Source: Chelativorans sp. J32 (GTDB lineage: Bacteria > Pseudomonadota > Alphaproteobacteria > Rhizobiales > Rhizobiaceae). Taken from it: a DNA stretch of 64,000 nucleotides. A program made the position numbers and the translations under genes. Shown here in pieces: positions 27,752-38,955 of this stretch; position 1 is the first letter of the stretch, and each line of letters begins with the position of its first letter. The stretch is from the NCBI RefSeq assembly GCF_000518985.1, contig NZ_JAEQ01000018.1:39333-103332 (forward strand), written 5' to 3'. The notes beneath the pieces were generated by a model that saw only the letters and a program-made list of their open reading frames with translations, did not search any database and was not told where the DNA came from.

Positions 27752-27771
27752 AATTTCATATACGTGAAGAA
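27752..27771. promoter_or_regulatory. Second putative IclR operator, overlapping the iclR translation start region
   Basis: AATTTCA-N6-TGAAGAA shares half sites and spacing with the site at 26909-26928 (only the outer bases of one half differ). It lies 2 bases from the iclR ATG and covers the place where a ribosome site would be. No good Shine-Dalgarno is visible, so the message may be leaderless or the promoter partly within the site. This fits autoregulation. Confidence 0.62.
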
Positions 27772-27989
27772 CTTGTTTCGGTCAATTCAGTTGGGTGAAG
27801 CGAGCCAGCTGCAAAACTGTAACCGTAAGACGGAGATGCCGCATCCGCTGAATCGTCAAGGCCTCACAATGAGTGACAAGTCTGCAACACTTTAAAAAGG
27901 ATATTCGGAGATGAAAGCCATGGCTCCAATCTTGCCACAAGCGCGTTGGAGATCGAAGCTGTTCTTACATGTAGAAGGAGTGCTTAAAG

Positions 27990-28664
27990 TTGCCTGTTCT
28001 GTCCCGCCGCGTATTCCTCCTTTCGGCAGCTTCCGCGCTCGCAGGTTGCGCGTCTACCGCGCAGCGGCCCCAGCCAGCGCCAAAGCCGGCGATCCCGCCA
28101 CATTACTATACGATGTACGCACCGATCCACGACGAGCAATTCCCCATCGCGGCAGCGGACCTGACAAAGATCGACCCGAAATATCTCCGTCAGGAAGTTG
28201 ATTATGATACGGCCGAGATGCCCGGCACGATCGTCATCGACACGCAGGAGCGCTTTCTCTACCTCGTGCGCGAGAACGGGCGCGCGCTGCGCTACGGCAT
28301 CGGCGTCGGGAAAGAAGGCCTGGCTTTCGAAGGGCGAGCCGTGATCGGTTACAAGCGCAAGTGGCCCCGCTGGACGCCGACCCGCTCGATGATCGAGCGC
28401 GAGCCTGAGCGCTACGGGCCGCTCGCCGCGGGAATGGAACCAGGGATTCACAATCCGTTGGGCCCTCGGGCGCTTTATCTGTTCAAGAATGGCGCCGACA
28501 CGCTTTACCGCATTCACGGCACGACAGAGGACTGGTCCATCGGCCGCGCCGTTTCCAGCGGCTGCATACGTCTACTGAACCATGACATTATCGATCTCTA
28601 TGATCGGGTTCCGACCGGCTCCCGCGTCGTGGTGCTGCAGCAGGGTTCGTCGCCAAGCGTCTAG
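27990..28664 (+). CDS. L,D-transpeptidase (YkuD) lipoprotein
   Basis: The 224-aa protein starts with an RR-containing signal and a lipobox (SALAGCAS, Cys20), so it is likely lipid-anchored in the periplasm. The YkuD domain spans about 78-215 with His176 (YRIHGTTE) and the catalytic Cys192 in GRAVSSGCIRLLNHDI. Such enzymes make 3-3 cross-links in peptidoglycan or attach proteins to it. The start is TTG 27990, preceded by GAAGGAG at 9 bases; no ATG fits. Its TAG stop lies in a CTAG that also holds the stop of the convergent ABC-F gene. Confidence 0.88.
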   Translation: MPVLSRRVFLLSAASALAGCASTAQRPQPAPKPAIPPHYYTMYAPIHDEQFPIAAADLTKIDPKYLRQEVDYDTAEMPGTIVIDTQERFLYLVRENGRALRYGIGVGKEGLAFEGRAVIGYKRKWPRWTPTRSMIEREPERYGPLAAGMEPGIHNPLGPRALYLFKNGADTLYRIHGTTEDWSIGRAVSSGCIRLLNHDIIDLYDRVPTGSRVVVLQQGSSPSV

Positions 28665-30256
28665 CTCTCCGGCCGATTCCCCAGTTCAACCCATCGTCCG
28701 ATGCGGATCGCTTCGAGGAACGCCGTGTCGTGGCTGACGACGATAAGCGCACCGTCATAGGCCAGGAGGCCTGCCTCCAGCGCCTGGATGGAATCCAGGT
28801 CCAGATGATTCGTCGGCTCGTCCAGAAGGAGAAGCTGGGGTGGTTTCCCACCGCCGAGGACAGCGGCCAGCCCTGCCCTCAGCACTTGCCCTCCGCTGAG
28901 CGCCCCCACGGGCTTGAGCGCGGCATCCGCCCTGAACAGGAACCGCGCCAGCGCCGCTCGGCAGGCATTTTCATCCGCGTCCGGATTGAGCCGCAGAAAA
29001 TTATCGCGAACGGAGGATTGGGGGTCCAGGAGGCTCATCGTCTGGTCGAGCACGGCATGACGCACATGGATCCGCGCCTCTCCCGCGACAGGCTGAAGCT
29101 CTCCAGTGACGAGGCGCAACAGGGTGGTCTTGCCGGACCCGTTCGGTCCGACAATCGCCACCCGTTCCGGCCCGACCAAAGCGAAGCTGAAATTTTGGAC
29201 GACCGCCGTCCCGTCATAGCCGCCTGAAAGCTCCTGCGCCTCGGCAACAATCTTTCCATTAGCAAGCCCGGTCGGCTGGAACGTTAGCGACAGCTCCTTC
29301 AGCTTCTCGATTCGGGAGCGCGCCTCCTCCGCTTCGGCGGCAGCAGCCTGCCTAAGCCTGCTTGCAAGCTTCGCCTGGCCACCGGCGGTGCTTTCCGCCC
29401 GCTCCTTCATGGCATCGAGCATGATCTTCGGCATGTCTCCCTTGGCGCGCTTGCGCCTTCCTGCAGCATCCCGCCTCGCCTTGCGTTCCGCGGCTGTCTG
29501 CAGGCGCCGGTCCACCTCTTCGACCTTGCGCTCCGCCGTTTCAAGCTTGTGCCGCACCGCTTCGAGCTCGATTGCCTTCTGCTCTCGGTAATGGCTCCAG
29601 TTTCCACCATAGGTCTTGGCGCCGATGGTCGACAGCTCGACGATCTCGTCCATATGCTCGAGCAGCTCCCGGTCATGGCTCACGACGATCGCACCGCGCC
29701 GCCATTTGGCGAGAAGCTGCACGAGAGCCTGCCTTCCCTCGCGGTCGAGATTGTTCGTGGGTTCGTCGAGGAGGATCACGTCGGGTTCCTGGAACAGCAC
29801 ACTGGCGAGCGCGACCCGCGTTCTCTGGCCACCGCTCAACTCCTGCAAAGGATAGTCCGATGGAAGCGCAGAAAGGCCGGCTTGAACCAGGCAGTCGTAA
29901 AGGCGGGGGAGCAAAGTCCAGTCGGCCTCGGCAATTTCATCGGCAACCGCCTCTCCCGCCTCGATCCTGTCGAGGAGTTCCAGCGCCCCCGTTATGCCGA
30001 ACCAATCGGCAACGGTCTCCCTCTCGCCGACCTGCACTTCCTGGCGCAAGACGGCAATGCGGCTGCTTGTCGAGACCGTTCCCTTTAGCGGAACAAGCTC
30101 GCCGGCGATTATCTTGAGAAGGGTCGATTTCCCGACGCCATTGCGGCCTACGAGCCCCGTTCGGCCAGTGCCGAAGGAAAGGTCGAGACCATCGAAGAGA
30201 GTGGTGCCGTCAGGCGTGGACCAGGAGATATCCTTGAGAACGATGGAAGCGGGCAT
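28661..30256 (-). CDS. ABC-F family ATP-binding protein
   Basis: The 531-aa cytoplasmic protein has two ABC domains without membrane segments. The first has Walker A GRNGVGKSTLL, signature LSGGQRTRVALA and Walker B VILLDEPTNNLD. The second has GPNGSGKTTLLRL, LSGGQVLRAGLA and LLLLDEPTNHLD. A charged coiled-coil linker of about 100 residues (PtIM region, rich in Glu, Lys, Arg, around 230-335) separates them. ABC-F proteins act on the ribosome, relieving stalls or antibiotic block. Its stop shares four bases with the L,D-transpeptidase stop. Which of the housekeeping subclasses it belongs to is not clear. Confidence 0.9.
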   Translation of the reverse strand: MPASIVLKDISWSTPDGTTLFDGLDLSFGTGRTGLVGRNGVGKSTLLKIIAGELVPLKGTVSTSSRIAVLRQEVQVGERETVADWFGITGALELLDRIEAGEAVADEIAEADWTLLPRLYDCLVQAGLSALPSDYPLQELSGGQRTRVALASVLFQEPDVILLDEPTNNLDREGRQALVQLLAKWRRGAIVVSHDRELLEHMDEIVELSTIGAKTYGGNWSHYREQKAIELEAVRHKLETAERKVEEVDRRLQTAAERKARRDAAGRRKRAKGDMPKIMLDAMKERAESTAGGQAKLASRLRQAAAAEAEEARSRIEKLKELSLTFQPTGLANGKIVAEAQELSGGYDGTAVVQNFSFALVGPERVAIVGPNGSGKTTLLRLVTGELQPVAGEARIHVRHAVLDQTMSLLDPQSSVRDNFLRLNPDADENACRAALARFLFRADAALKPVGALSGGQVLRAGLAAVLGGGKPPQLLLLDEPTNHLDLDSIQALEAGLLAYDGALIVVSHDTAFLEAIRIGRWVELGNRPES

Positions 30257-30534
30257 GCATGGATTCCGGATGATGATGATCGTTGCGGGCGAAAATCATC
30301 TGGAACCGCATTGGCCTCGACCTCCTGTTCAATGGATATCGCTTTAACTAAGGACGATGCCTCTCTTCGTCAACTAGGCGTGACTCCCGACCCTCGTAAG
30401 CGCGGCGGGGCGTGTGATCGGGAAAGGGCCGCCTTCACTTTTCCGTTACTTTGATCCGACATCACCCTGACTTAATTTCGCTGTCATCCGCAGCAGATGA
30501 AGATAGCCAAACGGCAACCACGGAGGAGGAGACG

Positions 30535-31317
30535 ATGATCCTTACGAGACGGAAAACCTTGCAACTTGGGGCAGGCGGCCTGGCTGCTGCCGGAGCAACA
30601 CTCATCATGCCCTTCTCCGCCATGGCACAGGAGAACGCGGGCGATCGCTATGAGAGCGACAATGGAGAAATCGCCATCTCCCCCATCGCGCATGCTTCTT
30701 TCGTCATGACGGTTCCGAACATGGTCATCTATGTCGACCCCGTCGGAGGTGCCGCTGCCTATGATGGCCACCAGCCGGCCGACCTGATCCTCATCACCCA
30801 TGAACACGGGGATCATTTCGAGCCCGAGACGCTCACGGCGCTGGCAGGCGAACAGGCTCGGCTCGTCACCAGTCCGTCAGTATTCGAAAAGTTGCCTGAA
30901 GAACTGAAGGGTCGGGCGACAGCCATTCGCAACGGGGAAAAGACGACGGAAGGGGAAATCGGGATTGAAGCGATCCCGGCCTACAACACCACCGAAGACA
31001 GGCTGCAATACCATCCCAAAGGGCGGGACAATGGCTACGTCGTTACGGTCGATGGGCGGCGCGTCTACATTGCCGGGGATACGGAAGACATACCGGAAAT
31101 GCGTGCCCTCAAGGACATCGATATTGCTTTCGTGCCGATGAATCTGCCCTACACCATGGATGTGGATCAGGCAGCATCAGCCGTGGCCGAGTTCGCACCA
31201 AAAGTGGTCTACCCCTATCATTACCGCGGAAGCGATCCCGAGGCCTTTGCCTCGAAGGTCGCGGAAGCAAATGGTGAGATCAAGGTCGTTCAGGGACCCT
31301 GGTATAGCGAAGGCTGA
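30535..31317 (+). CDS. Tat-exported metallo-beta-lactamase-fold hydrolase
   Basis: The 260-aa protein has a twin-arginine signal (LTRRKTLQLGAGG, cleavage after SAMA). An MBL domain of the UlaG/YtnP-like group follows, with the metal motif HEHGDH in LILITHEHGDHFEPET, an aspartate in YIAGDTEDIPE and a histidine in VVYPYHYRG. ATG 30535 follows GGAGGAGGAG; an upstream extension would bury the Tat signal. It is a single-gene unit. Its terminator lies inside the end of the convergent cupin gene. The substrate is unknown. Confidence 0.85.
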   Translation: MILTRRKTLQLGAGGLAAAGATLIMPFSAMAQENAGDRYESDNGEIAISPIAHASFVMTVPNMVIYVDPVGGAAAYDGHQPADLILITHEHGDHFEPETLTALAGEQARLVTSPSVFEKLPEELKGRATAIRNGEKTTEGEIGIEAIPAYNTTEDRLQYHPKGRDNGYVVTVDGRRVYIAGDTEDIPEMRALKDIDIAFVPMNLPYTMDVDQAASAVAEFAPKVVYPYHYRGSDPEAFASKVAEANGEIKVVQGPWYSEG

Positions 31318-31339
31318 AAACCAGTTACCGCCATCATCA

Positions 31340-31836
31340 TCACCAGGCCCGCAGCAGCGGGCCTTCCTTTCCATAAAACGGGTCGGTTTGAGGACGTGGC
31401 ACGTCCGGCATCGACTTGACCTCGGCCTTGCTACGGCAGATCGTGTAATCTTCCTGTCCAGCGGGGTAAGAGCCGATCACCTGAAGGTCACCGCTGGCAG
31501 AAAGGTTCTTATGGCCGGTGCCTGCCGGCAGGACGACGAGATCGCCCGCAGTGAGCTTGAAGCGCTTTCCAGTCTCGCCGCCGATCTGCACTTCGACGCT
31601 GCCACGCGCGATTCCCAGAGCCTCATGCGCATCCGGGTGAAAGTGGTGATACGGAAAGATGCCGTTGCGCCAGGTTCCGCGCCAACCACTCTCTGAAAAG
31701 TGCCGCTCGAACGCAGCCGCCTTGTCAGGCACTTCATCACCGAGCACTTGCGGGTAGATGAGAACGGGGAGTTCCGGATTGTTGGGAATGTCCGGATCTT
31801 CCTTGAGAAAGACTGTTTGAGGCTCGACTGTTCTGC

Positions 31837-31840
<4 letters not shown>
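31340..31840 (-). CDS. Cupin-domain protein (YjlB-like)
   Basis: The 166-aa protein has a single cupin domain with FPYHHFHPDAHEALGIARG, the His-rich metal motif, and GDLVVLPAGTGHKNLSA as the second motif. The ATG start overlaps the stop of the upstream AraC gene (ATGA), so the two are co-transcribed. YjlB-like cupins have no firm function; metal binding is likely from the His pattern. The 3' end of the gene doubles as the terminator of the facing gene. Confidence 0.82.
31345..31371 (+). terminator. Intrinsic terminator of the metallo-hydrolase gene
   Basis: AGGCCCGC at 31345-31352 pairs with GCGGGCCT at 31357-31364 (8 bp, 4-base loop), followed by the T-rich TTCCTTT. It acts on the plus strand 28 bases after the hydrolase stop. 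On the minus strand the same bases are coding: they specify the last residues (EGPLLRAW) of the cupin protein. Confidence 0.8.
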
Positions 31841-34010
<2,170 letters not shown>

Positions 34011-34011
34011 C

Positions 34012-34040
34012 GGGCCCCGCAGCATCCTTGCTGCGAAGCC
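34012..34040 (+). terminator. Probable terminator after pobA
   Basis: Immediately after the pobA stop, CGCAGCA (34018-34024) pairs with TGCTGCG (34029-34035) around a TCCT loop, and outer GGGC/GCCC bases (34012-34015 and 34037-34040) can extend the stem. No U-run follows, so efficiency is uncertain. Confidence 0.45.
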
Positions 34041-34164
34041 CTCTGACGTGTCCAGCGCGAACGCTGAAATTGGATCGCCATTGAAGCGAGCCGAGCCCGG
34101 TACGATAGACTGCAATGATGAAAGGCCCGCCCCGAATACCCAACGCCTCATTCGCGATGGCCCA

Positions 34165-34923
34165 TCAGGACATCATTTCCCTGATCTTGTAGGCCACCTC
34201 GGTGCGATTGGTCGCATTGAGCTTTTTCATGATATTCCGGATGTGCACCTTCACCGTGCTTTCGCACAGCTGCAGTTCGTAGGCGATGATCTTGTTCGCC
34301 TTGCCGCGGCGCAACGCTTCGGCCACTTCCGCCTCGCGTGCGGTGAAGAGGTTGCCGAGCCCTGCCGCGCGATTGGTCGTCGAATTGATGACGTCACGCA
34401 TCGCCAGCACCCCGCTCGCGGGAACGAAGACCCCGCCAACCTGTGCAAGGTGAATTGCCTCGGCCGCGACGCTCACGCCGACATTGCTCGGAATATATCC
34501 GCGCGCACCGGAATCGAGTGCGGTCAGGATCTGGCCGAGATCGTCGGAGTCAGCGACGACAATGACCGGGCTGTCCTCGAACTCCTCGGCAAGTTCTTGA
34601 ATCTCGTTTCTCACTGCGGAGTCAGCGATCTTCCGGCTGCCCACAATGAAGAGAACGGCTGAAGGCTCCCGCCCATGCCCCAAATCGCGCCACTCACTGG
34701 CCGACCCCACAGCCACAATTTCCATTTCGGGGCTTTGCGACCTCAAGCTTTGCGCCAGACATTCCCTGCCGAGCGCGCGAGGGTCAATCAAAAGGATGAG
34801 ATCCTCCCTAGCCCCCCTGTTAAGTCCTGTTTCTGCCGTGAAACCACCCGCTTGCAGATCGAGTGGCAATGTAGACGCCGATTTCAGGCTAGGCGCCTGG
34901 GAAAAGCCATTTTCCAGTTCCAC
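34165..34923 (-). CDS. LuxR/NarL-type regulator with degenerate receiver domain
   Basis: The 252-aa protein has a receiver-like first half (LILLIDPRALGRECLAQSL ... SPVIVVADSDDLGQIL ... GARGYIPSNV) and a C-terminal LuxR HTH (LFTAREAEVAEALRRGKANK ... STVKVHIRNIMKKLNATNR). At the usual phospho-acceptor strand the sequence reads SAVLFIVGS with no aspartate, so phosphorylation is unlikely. I chose GTG 34923 because AAAGGGGAG lies 6 bases upstream; the longer ATG start lacks a good site. No sensor kinase is adjacent. By position it may regulate the exopolysaccharide locus. Confidence 0.82.
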   Translation of the reverse strand: MELENGFSQAPSLKSASTLPLDLQAGGFTAETGLNRGAREDLILLIDPRALGRECLAQSLRSQSPEMEIVAVGSASEWRDLGHGREPSAVLFIVGSRKIADSAVRNEIQELAEEFEDSPVIVVADSDDLGQILTALDSGARGYIPSNVGVSVAAEAIHLAQVGGVFVPASGVLAMRDVINSTTNRAAGLGNLFTAREAEVAEALRRGKANKIIAYELQLCESTVKVHIRNIMKKLNATNRTEVAYKIREMMS

Positions 34924-35175
34924 AATACACTCCCCTTTACTTGTGTGTACCAAAGAGCCGCAGCAGCTGACGTACGACAGCATCGTCCCGTCCCAACTGC
35001 CGCACTTCTGCGGCGGCTCCGGGTGGCCAGCAATGAAATACTTGTGCTGATCATCCGAGGGAAAGTATCTGCATAATTGGGGATAAAGCGCACTAACCTA
35101 GATTAAGCCCTTGTCAAAATATTCACCATTTGATAAAAAAAGTTAAATTCAACTTACAGTTGCAAGAATATAAAC

Positions 35176-35898
35176 CTATCGCGCCGCTCTGAGCGCAAGA
35201 TAAGACGCATCGAAAGCTACAAATTCCGCCAAGCGTAGAACATCCTGGATTTCTACGACTCCGCTTCGGAAAGAAGCAAAGCCACCTTCCCTCAGCTCTT
35301 TCAGGACCCGGTTCACGTGCACTGCCGTCAGGCCCAGGGCGTCGGCCAAATCCGCTTGGGTGAGAGGGCATTGAAACCGTACCCGCCCCTTCTCAGGCTT
35401 GATCTCCAGCCGATAGGCCAATTCTAGCAGGAGATGCGCCGTGCGCTCGACGGCACCCCGGCGACCAATGCTCACCATATGTTCCGCAATCCTGGCATTT
35501 CGCCGGGCAATGCTCTTCAGAAGCGCACTGGAGAGAGGCTTGGGTGCTTTGAGGAGCGTTTCGAGCGGAGCGCCGGGAAGCTCCATGATTGTGACGGGCG
35601 ACAGCGCCGTGACGATCTCCCGGGCCCATTCCGTTGCGCCGATCCCGATGACATCCCCTGGAAGCAGGAAGTCAAGCACGATGCGCGCGCCATTCGTAAG
35701 CATCTTGCCTGATGCCACCCATCCGGACGAAATCAGGAAAAAAGCCTGCTTGTTCTCGTCTCCGTCAGCAATCGTGTCGCCAGCGGCATAAATACGGCGC
35801 CAGATATTAGGGTTGGCCCCTTCCATCCGGCGATTTCCGCCCGGCGATAAAACGCCCGCCTCGAGAGCCTTCAAAAAGTCCTCGAACTCTCCCGCCAT
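35176..35898 (-). CDS. Crp/Fnr-family transcriptional regulator
   Basis: The protein (about 240 aa) has an N-terminal cyclic-nucleotide-binding-type beta roll (YAAGDTIADGDENKQAFFLISSG... FLLPGDVIGIG), a dimer helix (SIARRNARIAEHM), and an HTH (LTQADLADALGLTAVHVNRVLKELREGG). It lacks the cysteine cluster of oxygen-sensing FNR, and the cAMP-binding Arg-Ser pair is not evident, so the signal is unknown. A GTG 8 codons upstream (35922) is an alternative start; neither has an ideal ribosome site. AT-rich DNA with promoter-like character lies on both sides. It may serve the polysaccharide locus next to it. Confidence 0.85.
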   Translation of the reverse strand: MAGEFEDFLKALEAGVLSPGGNRRMEGANPNIWRRIYAAGDTIADGDENKQAFFLISSGWVASGKMLTNGARIVLDFLLPGDVIGIGATEWAREIVTALSPVTIMELPGAPLETLLKAPKPLSSALLKSIARRNARIAEHMVSIGRRGAVERTAHLLLELAYRLEIKPEKGRVRFQCPLTQADLADALGLTAVHVNRVLKELREGGFASFRSGVVEIQDVLRLAEFVAFDASYLALRAAR

Positions 35899-36123
35899 GC
35901 AGCAAGTATACCCTTCATCCACAAATTAGGATATGCCTGCCGCTTTAAATTCTTTTATACCAAATATGTCCAGGTCTCGTTTTAAGTTTAAACTAAAGAG
36001 GTAGGCAGCCCCGGGAATGAGCAAGGCGCAAGCAGGGGCGCCACCAATCACAATTAAGTGAAGACTTCTCTGCCGCCGCGCCTTCCGAAATTCAGCTTGG
36101 TTATTTTAATATTTCCTAATAAA

Positions 36124-37335
36124 TTAAAGTTTGACGTGTTTCGATTCATGTTCTGCGCTTCGAAATTTTTCCACCAAATGGGATAGGCAAAATCTCGTCT
36201 TCCTTATGTGTTTGCGTTGCTCTGCCGGGTTCAATCCAGCTTCCAACGCGCGCAGCGTCATTTCTCCTATATGGGATGGGCTCACTTGGGCGCCTTGCAG
36301 GATATATTCCTGACGGTTCGTCTCGTTGAAGAAATGGTCGACTTTCCGATCCCAGCCCAAGCCTATCGAAGGTATTCCAAGCGCATAGGCGATGATATTG
36401 GCGTGCAACCGATGTGCGACGATCACGCCGGGCTGACTGATGATATTCACCAGATCCTGCGGCGTCCTCGCTCGGGGCGTCACGGTCAGCGACCCATCCC
36501 GTAGATTGGCTTTGCAGCCCCCGTCATCGAGGATGCGCTGCAGGAAACGGTCATCCTCATCCGCGCCATTGGTGAACAGCATGACGCGGCAACCGGCATC
36601 GATGAACCACCTGATCAGCAGCCGATAATCACTCTCCTTGTTCAAAGGGATTTGCCCGGGAGCGATCCCAGCATGCCGCCGCAGCACCAAGGGATGGGTA
36701 ACGCCGAGCCCCACCAGGGGCAGCCCCCTGTAAGAGTGCACCGCTTCCAGAAGACTTGCAGCGAGGAGGCCCGGGTCGGGGCAGACCTCCACAGGCGACG
36801 CATTGCCGAAATGGCTGATCCAGTTCTCACGCGCGCCTTGGTCGCGCACGGAGGCATGGACAAGCCTGCAATCGTGCAGAACGGAGAAGAGTTTTCTGGC
36901 GCGCTCTGACCAGTTGCCCGTCACGCCGACCGCAAACACGGCAAGCGGCTTCCCGGCACGCTGAACGCCCTCCAGAACGACCGCCAGCTTCAGCGGAAAA
37001 TTCAGATCGTCATCCTGGAAAAGGTTGCCGCCCCCGATGATCACCGCATCGGCCCCTTCGATCCTTTGCCACCACGATGTCTTGAGCGCCGACAGCCGGC
37101 GCTTCAGCGCAAGTTCCACCACCCGGGCCCTTGCGGGCCTTGGGAGCATACGAAGCACGGATAGAGCATAGAGCCTGCGGGAATGCGACATGCCGAAATC
37201 GCTCCGCCCTGCAAGGTCCACCGTCTCTACTGAAATGTCGGGACCACCTTGCATCAAGCCGCGTTCCAGACATGCGGCCAAGACGCCGTCACCGAGATTG
37301 GGACTGTATTTGACATTGAAGACGAGGATCTTCAC
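36124..37335 (-). CDS. Polysaccharide pyruvyl transferase family protein
   Basis: The 403-aa protein matches the pyruvyl transferase fold: NLGDGVLAACLERGLMQGG at the N-terminus, ADAVIIGGGNLFQDDDLNFP in the middle, and PGVIVAHRLHANIIAYALG then GIPSIGLGWDRKVDHFFNE in the C-terminal half. These enzymes add a ketal-linked pyruvate from PEP to a sugar of the repeat unit, giving the polymer negative charge. The start is GTG in a GTGA overlap with the upstream polymerase gene, so both are made together. Confidence 0.87.
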   Translation of the reverse strand: MKILVFNVKYSPNLGDGVLAACLERGLMQGGPDISVETVDLAGRSDFGMSHSRRLYALSVLRMLPRPARARVVELALKRRLSALKTSWWQRIEGADAVIIGGGNLFQDDDLNFPLKLAVVLEGVQRAGKPLAVFAVGVTGNWSERARKLFSVLHDCRLVHASVRDQGARENWISHFGNASPVEVCPDPGLLAASLLEAVHSYRGLPLVGLGVTHPLVLRRHAGIAPGQIPLNKESDYRLLIRWFIDAGCRVMLFTNGADEDDRFLQRILDDGGCKANLRDGSLTVTPRARTPQDLVNIISQPGVIVAHRLHANIIAYALGIPSIGLGWDRKVDHFFNETNRQEYILQGAQVSPSHIGEMTLRALEAGLNPAEQRKHIRKTRFCLSHLVEKFRSAEHESKHVKL

Positions 37336-38780
37336 CGGCCGCTTCTCCGGAGAGGAGCCAAACCGGAAAAGGTCTCGACAGGTGGCTGGGGCGATTTTGC
37401 CTGCTGCAGAGCAGCCGAATGGAGCACCGCCACCGTTCCTGCCAGCACATAGAACAACAGCCCGAGATCATAGACGGTGCCGGAAACGAACGCCTCTGCG
37501 AGGCCCGCCACGATCCCCGCCTTGCAGGCCCTGCCTATTTTTGCCTCCAGGTCGATACCGTCCCCTCTGCTCACGCGAGGTAGGAGAATGGAGCCGACAA
37601 AGATCACGAACAGAAGAGTACCGGGCAACCCGATATTGGAAAGCAGCACGAGCAGGTAGCTTGAAGCCCGCGCGCTACCCAGGCCGGCGCCCCAACCCCA
37701 GGTATCCAGGAAGACCTGATATGCGACCGCATTCCACATGAAGCGCTCGCGGCCCGACTGGCTATCAAGCTTGGAAAAGAGGATTTCATTCAGATAGCTT
37801 GTCACGCCCTCCAGCACGTCGGGCATGGCCAGCAGAACGAGAAGCACGAAGAGGGGAATGGCGAGGAGGGTTGCGCTGATGAAAGCCGGCCTCCCGATCG
37901 AGCTCTTCAGGACGGAGCCCCCGGCAGACCTCATGCCGAGATAAATCGACAGGACGGCCAGAACAACCATACCGGTCGCCGAGGTGGAAAGGACGAGTGC
38001 GGCGAGCAAAAGGAGCGCGACAATGCCCGTCAAAAGGGACCGTACCCGGTCCAGCCACAAGCTGCCGATAAAGGCAAACAGGACAGAGGTGTAACCCGCA
38101 AACGCGGACGCTTCGGAGAACGTGCCCGAAATGCGCTTGAAGCCCGCCTTCTCCGAGCCGGTCAGCAATGCGTAATTGGCGGTGCGAACGAAGTCGAAGA
38201 TCTCCGCTCCACCCGCATAGTAAGTGGCGACATCCAGCACCGCGAAACCGAGATTGGCGGCAGCCAGCACGAGCATCGCCCTGATCAGGCGTGCAGGCGC
38301 TTCCGTCATGCGCAGATAGGCGAAGGTGACGGCGAAACAGGCCAGCCCTCCCAGCGCATAGAAGGCTTGCGTGATGTTGTTGGTCGACGGGGTGAGCGGC
38401 GTGAGCGAAATGGAGCTGCGGCCGGCAGCGAGCCGCTGGACCGACATGGTTTCCGTCAGGTCCTCCATCAGGCGGGGCAGGAAGAAAGCGGTCGCAACGG
38501 CATAGACAGTCAGCAGAAGCAGCCAGAACCCAGCGCGAGGCGGCGCAAAGGCGCCAAGGATCGGTCCCTCCCCGTAGGCGACATAGATCCGCAGACCGTA
38601 GAAGACGAGGAATACGCTCGGGACAAGCACCGAGGCGCCCCCGAGGCCTGGCAGGCTGAATGCGGCTCCGGCACCGAAGAGGGTCGAGAAGACCATGATG
38701 GCGAATGCGCGATGCACAGGCGCGAGGAAAATGGCCATGCCCAGGGCAATGGTCAAAAGTCCGATCAGTTCGATCTTCAT
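37332..38780 (-). CDS. Polysaccharide polymerase, O-antigen ligase/Wzy-like (ExoQ-type)
   Basis: The 482-aa protein is strongly hydrophobic with about ten to twelve membrane segments. It has a loop carrying SGTFSEASAFAGYTSVLFAF and the O-antigen polymerase pattern around SGRERFMWNAVAYQVF then TWGWGAGLGSARASS, followed by NIGLPGTLLFVIFV. It probably links repeat units in the periplasm in a Wzy-dependent pathway, together with the flippase at 59129-60655. ATG 38780 is chosen because the hydrophobic N-terminus begins there; the upstream extension is charged. Confidence 0.82.
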   Translation of the reverse strand: MKIELIGLLTIALGMAIFLAPVHRAFAIMVFSTLFGAGAAFSLPGLGGASVLVPSVFLVFYGLRIYVAYGEGPILGAFAPPRAGFWLLLLTVYAVATAFFLPRLMEDLTETMSVQRLAAGRSSISLTPLTPSTNNITQAFYALGGLACFAVTFAYLRMTEAPARLIRAMLVLAAANLGFAVLDVATYYAGGAEIFDFVRTANYALLTGSEKAGFKRISGTFSEASAFAGYTSVLFAFIGSLWLDRVRSLLTGIVALLLLAALVLSTSATGMVVLAVLSIYLGMRSAGGSVLKSSIGRPAFISATLLAIPLFVLLVLLAMPDVLEGVTSYLNEILFSKLDSQSGRERFMWNAVAYQVFLDTWGWGAGLGSARASSYLLVLLSNIGLPGTLLFVIFVGSILLPRVSRGDGIDLEAKIGRACKAGIVAGLAEAFVSGTVYDLGLLFYVLAGTVAVLHSAALQQAKSPQPPVETFSGLAPLRRSGR

Positions 38781-38955
38781 CCGAGCCACCCCCGCGACCG
38801 TCCTTATGTGCAGGATTACGCTAGCATGGGGTGGCTTCGCAGTCCTTCCACCGCCCACTACTTCTTATGTCGGACCAATGCGAAGCTTTTCACCGACTGT
38901 TTGTGGGTTGCGGCCTCTCTATACTGATGGAGGCTTGCAGTGAGGAACCGCCCAG

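Noticed and set aside
27911..28201. A 96-codon frame starting before the L,D-transpeptidase, with an acceptable ribosome site
   Set aside because: It overlaps the transpeptidase in another frame and shows no pattern after the overlap. It might be a translated leader, but I have no support for a gene.
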